Of a DNA stretch of 64,000 nucleotides, positions 58,001 through 64,000 are shown in pieces; positions within the stretch are counted from its first letter, which is position 1, and every line of letters begins with the position of its first letter. The notes under the pieces were generated by a model. The model saw only the letters and a program-made list of their open reading frames with translations. It did no database searches and was not told where the DNA came from. Source of the DNA: JAHEFU01 sp020440645 (GTDB lineage: Bacteria; 4484-113; JAFGCY01); assembly GCA_020440645.1 (NCBI GenBank), contig JAGRNR010000003.1:1-64000 (forward strand), in the 5' to 3' direction. The translations under genes and the position numbers were made by a program.

Positions 58001-58373
58001 GGTCAGCGGCATTGACGACGCCATTCATGTCGTAGTCGCCCAGCAGGCGCTCCGTCCACTGCAGCACCGCGCCTTCGCGAATGTCGCGGTAGCTGGCACT
58101 CAGGTCGAAGACGGCGTTGGCAGCACCACTCGGTGCCTGCGAACCTGCCCTGGCCGGGTCAACCCCGAGCCTGTCCAGCTCAGCAGCCAGTCTGTCTTGC
58201 AGCAGCTGCAGCTCGACGCTTTCTTTTGGGGGGATGCTTGCGGGATCCTGTGAAACTGCTGGACTGAGCTGTCCGTCATTGCCCCGTCCGCCACATGCGG
58301 CCAGCAGCAGGGATGCGCAGCACAGCGCACAGCAAGCGGCGATTGCGGCCCGCCCGATCCTGCCTGGTCCCAT
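55002..58373 (-). CDS. Large lipoprotein: dockerin-like module, five PKD domains, propeller-like repeats
   Basis: 1,123 residues, lipobox LLAAC. Same order as its neighbours: dockerin-like module about 125-240 (GDYDMNGVVNAADLTPLAQR; RVDGDGNGELNLADVTPIAS; WRVYRRGPDDSEF), five PKD-like domains (YLWDWDGDGVND; FSWDFDGDGEPD; YFWDLDGDGEYE; FRWDLDGDGLFE; FAWDFNYLPGQ), then repeats with DGRPAVAYH and GGRPALSW cores. It ends LYYAVKLP. The start codon has a -10 box 6 bases upstream and no SD. Middle gene of the tandem array between two tricorn-like proteases. Confidence 0.8.
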   Translation of the reverse strand: MGPGRIGRAAIAACCALCCASLLLAACGGRGNDGQLSPAVSQDPASIPPKESVELQLLQDRLAAELDRLGVDPARAGSQAPSGAANAVFDLSASYRDIREGAVLQWTERLLGDYDMNGVVNAADLTPLAQRWKFSVDYREETEAGVAWWPEGNPGNGGIAGIVSGSPGFGTPAHQWRSARVDGDGNGELNLADVTPIASHWQDSIDSWRVYRRGPDDSEFTLLEETEGCGYSLLRKAMYPAGKSAPDNGWAFRLLFAELGAAEGEYSYYVAAYDTASGTEGPPSNLVSLDFDPLAEPPPPPPGNAAPVATFGMDAFSGDAPLEVNFDAAASTDSDGRIVLYLWDWDGDGVNDQGSGQAVQALHIYGEPGYYLPRLTVWDDAGASSTVVADKGISVSQMGIPPPQLALSAGPLEGRRPLPVGFGPVYHVSAGVEGLQFSWDFDGDGEPDSEVAVESGEILPYTYGEPGSYRARLTITDANGLSAAGFVDVRVTDNANPLASLLVTPVEVEPGLQFTLDASGSTDPDGDELAYFWDLDGDGEYEESGGTAPTFKYSFSEPGVHQLGVLVSDSAGATDTATATVTVMGDSNLPPVAVASASPSVYGAPADITLSAVGSDDPEGELVELFRWDLDGDGLFEVETDKRTQLVHVTQVGEYSARLKVEDEQGLTGFADTSYSVIPNEAPEAFLTGSPDGGQMPLFVQFDASQSSDPDGNSLQFAWDFNYLPGQQQFVAGEATASHTYESGGSHVCRVRVSDGLGGVSHADFGVETQGSGWNIYKLDDAATSGWRTRLELELVDGRPAVAYHADNTGFGNQDDVRFIRALDGLGTQWGEPLLVEDGTQSGLGGRGISMALVGGRPALSWVRGSGNIVYCHASIGDGSSWFTPVTVSNASGVPRGAALYMVDGQPALSWVDSGNMLHYCRALDPAGFSWPAAQDLELLGNFGYTHTPELAVVAGKPVIAYVDDQFIDGSVRWKPALDSQGNSWDEPLELDLVLNHIIGVSVTVINGNPMLVHYTQDGLVFRAALDGKGETWEEPVLISTDKYTNSSFSYEQMRIAELDGKPVVLANDMSIWYADDAAGTSWSGPETLPDDWRADTFDLLVLNGGPVIAFQDNALYYAVKLP

Positions 58374-58379
58374 TGCTGC

Positions 58380-58408
58380 ATTGTACCCTGCCGAAGCCGC
58401 ATGGGCAA
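58380..58408 (-). promoter_or_regulatory. Promoter of the 55002 lipoprotein gene, leaderless type
   Basis: TTGCCC and TACAAT are 17 bases apart on the minus strand; the -10 ends 6 bases before the ATG. Confidence 0.45.
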
Positions 58409-58429
58409 AGCCGCGGCAGCTGCCAGGAC

Positions 58430-61400
58430 TCAGTCCAGCTTCACGCCGTAATACACGGCGCTGTTATGCCAGGCGATCGCCGGCTGGCCATCCACATCCA
58501 GCAGAGCAAACGTCGTGCCACTGGCGTAGTTGGGAATGTGCTCCGGCCCGTACCAGCTCGTTCCATTGGCGTTTTCGGCGATCCATAGGCCCATCTGGGA
58601 ATCCAGCACCGCCGGCACACCATTGAGTTCCGCGATGCATACTTCGTCGCCGAGAAACAGGCCGCCAATGCTTCCACCATGTTCAGGCGTGATTACAACG
58701 GGGTCACTCCAGCTGTTGCCTATCCCGTCAGGCGCAGTCTGGAACACAAGACCGAGTTCGCAGTAGTATGCGACAACCGGATTCCCTGCGATGGTTGTCA
58801 TAGATACGCCGATCGAGGAGTTACTTGTGTCGTTGACGACGACCGGATCGTTCCATACCGCCCCATGAATGTCATTCGACCAGCGGTACATCACACCTGG
58901 CAGGAACCAGTCACTATTCACATTGGCGACTGAAATATGTCCATTCACCACTGCCATCTCAGCCTGGTAGTTGCCCTGTCCGAGGCTGATCTGGCCGAAG
59001 TCGTAAGGCAAGCCCCACGTCGCTCCCTGGTTGTCGAAGGCCCGGGAGTAACGCATGTGGCCAAGGGCATCCACCCACAGCATCGCTGGATGGCCGTCCA
59101 CCTCCATGATGTCCGTACCACTTCCGGATCCGCCGATGTAGTAGACAAGATTCGGGTCCTGCCAGCTTGCACCGGTGGAGTCCAGGGCTCGGCAGTACTT
59201 CACCTCACCGGAGTGGTGCATCCAGCCCAGACAGGGTGCACCATTGACGTAGGACAGCGAGGGACCGAGCACGCCGCCGTAGATGTCATCAGAGAACCCG
59301 ACGTCAATCGGCGTAGTCCAGCTCAAGCCATCAGTATCCTCCCCGCGGGAAAAGCGCGCTGCGCCCCCATGGCTGTAGGCCACTGCCGGATTGCCATCCA
59401 CCAGTTCCAGCCCGATATCCGGGCTCCACCAGTCAGCGTTTCCGTCATCAATCTTGACGACATACCAGCCCGGCCCGGTGACCTGGATCGTCGCTTCCGC
59501 GATGGATGATGCACCCCATTGGTCGGTCACCCGCACCCGGGCTAGGTGCTGGCCGCCGAACTTGTATTCAAAGCCTTCCAGTGCTTCGCCGGCCTCCCAG
59601 GTCTTGTCACCGGGGTAATGGATGTAATCCCATTCAAAGCTGAGCGTATCCCCATCCGGATCCGAGCTGCCGGTCGCGTCAAGTGCGACCATCAGCGGAG
59701 CATCGCCACTTGTCGGACTGGCGGATAGCGCAGCGACCGGAGGATGGTTGTCAATTACCGTGATCTGCACGCTATCGAACGCAACCTGCCCGTATGCATC
59801 CTGCACCTGCAGGGCCAGATCGTAGATCCCCGGAACGTCATAGGTGAAAGACACCCCGGCCATGCCGTAGTACCTGAAGTTTCCGGTGCCATATGGATCC
59901 CAGAGGAATGTGACCGGCAGGTTCTCCGGATCATAACTCCCTTCAGGACTGACAAGCACCTTGAGGGGAGCGGCCCCGATCACGGGATCAGCGCTGGCCA
60001 CGGCTACCGGAGGAAGGTCACCCTCCGGCGGGATCACCGTCAGGGTTTCCTCGGCATAGTCACTGAGCCCTCCGCCATCCGTCACGGTCAGTCCGAACAC
60101 ATGCTCACCGATCTTCGGGTAGGACTTGTCAAACTCGCCCGGCTGCGGTTCACCGCTGTCGTCATACGGCTCACCATCAATCGTCCATTCATAGCTCAGC
60201 TCAGTACTGTCCTGATCGCTGCTGTCCAGACCGCTTACATGTACCACCAGCGGTGCGTTTCCCATCGGCGGTGTCAATCTGATCACCGCCTGCGGCCCGA
60301 TATTGTCATTCACCGTCACATCCACGAAGGCGGAAGTCCTGAGGCCGGCAAAATTGACAGCGCTGACAGTCAGGCGGTGAGTGCCGGTTTCCTCATAGGT
60401 GATTTTCTGCGGCGGCATCGGGTGCAGACCGTAGGTGAAATCAAGCTCGCCGTCAGACTCGTAATCCACCTCGTAGTGCATGCCGGAATAGATACCGTCA
60501 ACTGCAGTCGCCTCTGCAATGAACTCAACCGTGAGCGGTGCAGGGCCTTCCGTCGGGCTTACACTGAGGTCCAGCTTCGGAGGCAGCACGCCACCGGCAC
60601 CCACACCGACCTCGATGTCGATCGTGGCCGTGGCGCTGCCGCCCATGTCATCCCAGATCGTGAGCTGCGGGTGGTACCAGCCGATCTCGTTGTAGATATG
60701 GTAGGCATAAGGAGAGCTTTGGGAGCTGGCATCGACCTGACCGTCGCCCTCCCAGTCCCACACGTAAAGCACGATCTCGCCGTCCGGATCGCTGGACCCT
60801 GAAGCGTCGAACTCCACACGCAGCGGCGCATCGCCACTGGTCACATCCGCCGTGACGATGATTTCCGGCGGCTGGTTGCCCTCCGGCGGTGGCGGCGGGT
60901 TGCGGTCGTCAAAGGTGATGCTGATCACCGGCGAAGGAGTGCCCTCGTCGTCAGTAAGGCTGTCGTAGGGTGCCAGGTAGTACTGGTAGGTGCCCGGATG
61001 GATCGTCACATCCGCATAGTGCAGGCGGTAGACCCATGACGGATCCGGGGCTGTCTCGCCCGGCTTGAAGTGGATGCTGCGCGGGATGGTGTAGGTATCC
61101 TCCTCGCCAAGCCGCAGCATGCTGAACTCATCCTCATCCGGGGACATGCGGTAGATGCGGTAGCTGTCCACGCGCTCCTGCCACTGCTGCGCGATCGGCG
61201 TGATGTCCGCGGCATTGATCTCGCCGTTGTCATCGCCATCGATCCGCGCCGTGCGCCACTGGTGCGCCGGGGTGTTGAAACCCGGAAAGCCGTTGAGTAC
61301 GCCGGAGAAGCCACCATTGCGCGGATGGCCCTTCGGCCAGCAGACGAAGCCGCGCGCCTCATCCGGCGGCAGGTAGTCAATCAGGAACTTCCAGCGCTGG

Positions 61401-61834
61401 GCGATCGGTGTCAGGTCGGAGGCGTTCACCTCGCCATTCATGTCATAATCGCCAACCAGGCGCTCGGTCCAGTGCAGGGTGGCCCCGCTGTAGTGGCTGC
61501 GGTATGCCACCACGAGGTCGAAGGCGGCGTTGTCCACTCCAGATGGTGCCTTGGCAGTGGTGCGTTCGGGGTCCTTGCCCAGCCGCTCAAGCTCTGTGCT
61601 GAGGATCCGGCTGAGATCGTCCATCGAAGGAGCATCCTCAGCCGGCGCTGGAACTCGCTCATTCTCCGGGATGGCGATCGCAGATTCCGGTGAGCTGGCG
61701 GAACTGCCTGTGATCGCAGGCTGGAGAGCCTTATCGCTTGAACCCCCTCCGCCCCCGCAGGACACACAGGCGAACAGCAGCAGCGCAGCTGCTCCAATAT
61801 AAATGGCCCGATACTTGTCCCATGTACCCGTCAT
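58430..61834 (-). CDS. Large lipoprotein: dockerin-like module, five PKD domains, propeller-like repeats
   Basis: 1,134 residues, lipobox CVSC followed by GGGGG. Dockerin-like module: GDYDMNGEVNASDLTPIAQR, then RIDGDDNGEINAADITPIAQ (one loop residue differs) and YRIYRMSPDEDEF. Five PKD-like domains (YVWDWEGDGQVD; HYEVDYESDGELD; YEWTIDGEPYDD; FLWDPYGTGNFR; FEWDYIHYPGDK). Repeats of the DGNPAVAYS/DGHPAMLW type follow, ending YYGVKLD. TAGGAT ends 6 bases before the ATG and there is no SD. First transcribed gene of the three-gene array, next to the truncated tricorn gene. Confidence 0.8.
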   Translation of the reverse strand: MTGTWDKYRAIYIGAAALLLFACVSCGGGGGSSDKALQPAITGSSASSPESAIAIPENERVPAPAEDAPSMDDLSRILSTELERLGKDPERTTAKAPSGVDNAAFDLVVAYRSHYSGATLHWTERLVGDYDMNGEVNASDLTPIAQRWKFLIDYLPPDEARGFVCWPKGHPRNGGFSGVLNGFPGFNTPAHQWRTARIDGDDNGEINAADITPIAQQWQERVDSYRIYRMSPDEDEFSMLRLGEEDTYTIPRSIHFKPGETAPDPSWVYRLHYADVTIHPGTYQYYLAPYDSLTDDEGTPSPVISITFDDRNPPPPPEGNQPPEIIVTADVTSGDAPLRVEFDASGSSDPDGEIVLYVWDWEGDGQVDASSQSSPYAYHIYNEIGWYHPQLTIWDDMGGSATATIDIEVGVGAGGVLPPKLDLSVSPTEGPAPLTVEFIAEATAVDGIYSGMHYEVDYESDGELDFTYGLHPMPPQKITYEETGTHRLTVSAVNFAGLRTSAFVDVTVNDNIGPQAVIRLTPPMGNAPLVVHVSGLDSSDQDSTELSYEWTIDGEPYDDSGEPQPGEFDKSYPKIGEHVFGLTVTDGGGLSDYAEETLTVIPPEGDLPPVAVASADPVIGAAPLKVLVSPEGSYDPENLPVTFLWDPYGTGNFRYYGMAGVSFTYDVPGIYDLALQVQDAYGQVAFDSVQITVIDNHPPVAALSASPTSGDAPLMVALDATGSSDPDGDTLSFEWDYIHYPGDKTWEAGEALEGFEYKFGGQHLARVRVTDQWGASSIAEATIQVTGPGWYVVKIDDGNADWWSPDIGLELVDGNPAVAYSHGGAARFSRGEDTDGLSWTTPIDVGFSDDIYGGVLGPSLSYVNGAPCLGWMHHSGEVKYCRALDSTGASWQDPNLVYYIGGSGSGTDIMEVDGHPAMLWVDALGHMRYSRAFDNQGATWGLPYDFGQISLGQGNYQAEMAVVNGHISVANVNSDWFLPGVMYRWSNDIHGAVWNDPVVVNDTSNSSIGVSMTTIAGNPVVAYYCELGLVFQTAPDGIGNSWSDPVVITPEHGGSIGGLFLGDEVCIAELNGVPAVLDSQMGLWIAENANGTSWYGPEHIPNYASGTTFALLDVDGQPAIAWHNSAVYYGVKLD

Positions 61835-61840
61835 GCTGAA

Positions 61841-61869
61841 ATCCTACAGCAATTCGGGATATGTGTAGA
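61841..61869 (-). promoter_or_regulatory. Promoter of the 58430 lipoprotein gene, leaderless type
   Basis: TCTACA and TAGGAT are 17 bases apart on the minus strand; the -10 ends 6 bases before the ATG. Confidence 0.4.
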
Positions 61870-62347
61870 GGGACACTTGTGTATGTATTCCCGGTAACAA
61901 TTGGCCCCCCTCCCCTCGGTGCGGCATGCCAGGAGCTATCCGCTCCCAGGCATGCCACAGGGAATGCCTTCCCTGCCGCAATAGCCGTACACCGCAGGAA
62001 CTGCGGAGTCCGCCTCAATCCGGCCTTTCCATATGAGCACGGTCAATTGCCCCTGACCGTATCGGTACCGCCGGTGTATCCGCCGGAGGAACCGTGCAGG
62101 AGATATTCGGAGCCTGTGCCGGAAAAGCAAAACAGCGAGATGCTGGAGCTCAGGTCCATGGTCTGACAGGCTATGCGGCCCATGGCCACATTTCGTCCAA
62201 TCTGCGATTGCTGCAATGTCATTGATTGGCAATGTTATAGCTCATTCTGACTTGCAGAAGCCTCAACCAGTGGCTGGTGGTCGGAACCAGCAATTGCCAA
62301 TCCATGGTTTGACGACCTGCCAGTGCCTGGCACTGGCCTCCAGGCAC

Positions 62348-62381
62348 AAAAAAAGGGCGACGAAGCCGCCGCCCTCTTTTT
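62348..62381 (-). terminator. Bidirectional Rho-independent terminator
   Basis: AGGGCGACG pairs with CGCCGCCCT (one mismatch) around a short loop, with an A run on the left and a T run on the right. On the minus strand it ends the tricorn-like gene. Confidence 0.75.
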
Positions 62382-62423
62382 CCTTGCCGCTGGCAGTATA
62401 CCAGCGATTGCCAGATTAATCCA

Positions 62424-63998
62424 CTAATGCGCCGAATCGTCGCCAAGCTGCTCGATCAGTGTCCTGACGGCGACCTCCAGCTGGTTGTCACGGCCCTCCG
62501 CCAGCGCGTTCGGGTCAATCTCCACAGGCACGTCAGCCGGGCAGCCGAAGCCTTCCATGTTGCGCCCGTCCAGCCGCCACCAGCCTTCCATCGGCAGCCC
62601 GAAGAAGCTGCCGTCAGCCAGGCCCACACCGGCCACCGCAATCAGGTTGCCACCGGTGTCCTCACCGACGATCGTCGCCATTCCCTGCTCCTGCATCATA
62701 TGTGCGAAGTCCTCTGCGTCACTGTAGGACCAGGCGTTGATCAGCACCACGATCGGGCCGTGCCACTGCCATTCAGGTGTGTCACGCCACTGCTCGAAGC
62801 GTGTCTTGGAGTGGAACAGCACTTTGTTCGTCAGGATGTCATACAGCTGGGCGTAGATGTCGCCGCCGCCGTTGAAACGCACGTCAATGATCAGCGCGTC
62901 CTTGTCATGGTTGAGGGTGTACAGCTCACGGCGGAAGCGTGCCAGCGAGCGGTAGTCCATCCCTTCGATGTGCTGGTAACCGATCCGCCCGCTGCCCAGT
63001 TCATCCACTGCCTCTCGGTTATGCCTGACCCAGGCTTCGTACTTGGCACCATACAGCCGGCCGATGTGCTCCGGGATAATTGACACCTGGCGCGTTTCGG
63101 CGATCTCCTCCGGAGCATCCTCCTTTGCTGCCAGCCAGTCCATCGCCTGCTCGCCGTTCTGCACATCAAGCACCAGCAGTTCGCCAACGGTGTTGTTGAA
63201 CATCCGCTCGCGCTGCGTGCCCGCCCCCACCTCATCGCCATTGACTGACAGGATCACGTCACCCGGGAACAGCTCACTGCCGCGCTGCCAGGCCGGTGAG
63301 CCGTAAAGCACGCTGGCAACCCGCCAGCCGGGACCGTTGTAGTCCGGGTCGAGTTCGATGCCCAGTGAGCCAGTAGCCTGCGGGTTGCTGGCGCTGCCAT
63401 CCGGGCTGAAGAACCAGGAATGCGATGCCGCCAGCTCCCCGACCATGCGGTTCATCAGCATCGTGTATTCCTCGCCGGTCGGCACGCTCTCCAGCAGCGG
63501 CTCATACTTGCGCTTGACAGCCTGCCAGTCGGTGCCATGCAGGCCCTTGTCATAGAAGTTGTCACGCAGGATGCGCCACATCTCATTGAAGGACTGGCGG
63601 CGCAGGGCGAAGCGGTCCTGCACCACGCTGCTGCTGCTTGCGATGCTGCCACCGCCGCGCATCTCCATCCCGTCGATGTCGAGGTAGCTGATGCTGCCCC
63701 CCACCAGGCCGTAGATCCGCTTGCCATCGGCTGTGATCTGCATGCCGCGCAGCTTGGCGGGGCCGAGCACCTCCATTTCCAGGCTCTCGGTGTCAACCGC
63801 AGCCAGCACGTTGTCGCCGCCGTCATCCAGCACGATGTATGCCACGCTGCCATCCGGGCTGAACAGCCTGAAGGAGGCATCGCCCCCCCAGGGCGGGATG
63901 GTCTCGGCGCGGTTCTCAATCTCGGTGAAGTCGATCTGCACCGGCTCCACGGCTTCCTCCTCATCGCCGGCAGCAGCGTCGCCATCCTCTTCAGGATT
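62424..63998 (-). CDS. Tricorn-like protease, second copy (5' partial, cut by window edge)
   Basis: The frame stays open to the right edge, and 525 C-terminal residues are visible. The first residues form the acidic linker seen in the 48045 paralogue (EEEAVEPVQIDFTEIENRA), so the propeller half lies beyond the window. Catalytic pattern intact: Ser-His in LAASHSWFFS, nucleophile Ser in NAWSYSDAEDF, Glu in RNMEGFG. A PDZ-like segment (GSELFPGDVILSVNGDEV) is present. The internal GTG at 63950 is only a frame start and not the true start. Likely exported, like its paralogue. Confidence 0.9.
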   Translation of the reverse strand, partial: NPEEDGDAAAGDEEEAVEPVQIDFTEIENRAETIPPWGGDASFRLFSPDGSVAYIVLDDGGDNVLAAVDTESLEMEVLGPAKLRGMQITADGKRIYGLVGGSISYLDIDGMEMRGGGSIASSSSVVQDRFALRRQSFNEMWRILRDNFYDKGLHGTDWQAVKRKYEPLLESVPTGEEYTMLMNRMVGELAASHSWFFSPDGSASNPQATGSLGIELDPDYNGPGWRVASVLYGSPAWQRGSELFPGDVILSVNGDEVGAGTQRERMFNNTVGELLVLDVQNGEQAMDWLAAKEDAPEEIAETRQVSIIPEHIGRLYGAKYEAWVRHNREAVDELGSGRIGYQHIEGMDYRSLARFRRELYTLNHDKDALIIDVRFNGGGDIYAQLYDILTNKVLFHSKTRFEQWRDTPEWQWHGPIVVLINAWSYSDAEDFAHMMQEQGMATIVGEDTGGNLIAVAGVGLADGSFFGLPMEGWWRLDGRNMEGFGCPADVPVEIDPNALAEGRDNQLEVAVRTLIEQLGDDSAH

Positions 63999-64000
63999 CT

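Larger units (their letters stand above)
61835..62423. other. 589-bp intergenic region, no convincing gene
   Basis: Besides the promoter near its left end and the terminator at its right end, it holds an inverted repeat (GGCATGCC-A-GGAGC ... GCTCC-CA-GGCATGCC, about 61927-61960) and several smaller hairpins. Short open frames here have no SD or family motif. Confidence 0.5.

Noticed and set aside
61861..62166. Small open frame in the intergenic region before the second tricorn gene
   Set aside because: No SD, no motif, and it overlaps hairpins and another frame; looks non-coding.

Overview
This is 64 kb of high-GC chromosome from a diderm bacterium. LpxD and a BamA-type barrel show an LPS-bearing outer membrane, and about ten genes encode lipoproteins with a clear lipobox. 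Many of those carry PKD, Kelch, dockerin-like or propeller-like repeats. The mix fits an uncultured, environmental, probably oxygen-exposed lineage: a truncated globin, a di-haem peroxidase, a vanadium-haloperoxidase-type protein and four carbonic anhydrases are present. I cannot assign a phylum from sequence alone. No rRNA, tRNA, CRISPR array or prophage was seen.

Layout. 1-6.4 kb: an Hsp70 locus of four tightly linked genes (TPR protein with a degenerate J-domain, GrpE, DnaK, zinc-ribbon protein). 6.4-12.4 kb: two tandem PKD/Kelch lipoproteins. 12.5-14.2 kb: M24 peptidase and EF-P. 14.4-16.6 kb: panBCD, making pantothenate. 16.6-21.7 kb: a repeat-propeller lipoprotein, a UGA-containing deiodinase/peroxiredoxin-like selenoprotein gene, a haloperoxidase-type lipoprotein and a gamma carbonic anhydrase. 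22-26 kb: a dockerin-like lipoprotein, a membrane protein and a di-haem peroxidase. 26.3-28.8 kb: three tandem beta carbonic anhydrases, two with export signals. 29-30 kb: two AT-richer small secreted proteins beside a 12-base C tract. 30.2-31.6 kb: gatB. 31.8-41.5 kb: lipoproteins sharing an unnamed N-terminal domain, with small membrane proteins, an amidohydrolase and a truncated haemoglobin between them. 41.6-42.4 kb: a REP-associated transposase (RAYT) with its inverted REP-like ends. 42.4-47.9 kb: an envelope operon (membrane-anchored protein, BamA, exported protein, LpxD). 48-64 kb: two tricorn-like proteases, the second cut by the window edge, bracketing three tandem lipoproteins of about 1,120-1,160 residues.

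The strongest unusual signals are these. (1) A UGA codon at 18565-18567 falls in a conserved redox motif, homology continues across it, and a SECIS-like hairpin sits at the right distance. (2) Two lipoprotein families share modules that I cannot name: an N-terminal domain in four proteins and a split dockerin-like module in four others. (3) A specialised Hsp70 locus has a J-like domain that lost its HPD motif. (4) Several genes have a -10 box only 6 to 9 bases before the start codon, which suggests leaderless mRNAs.
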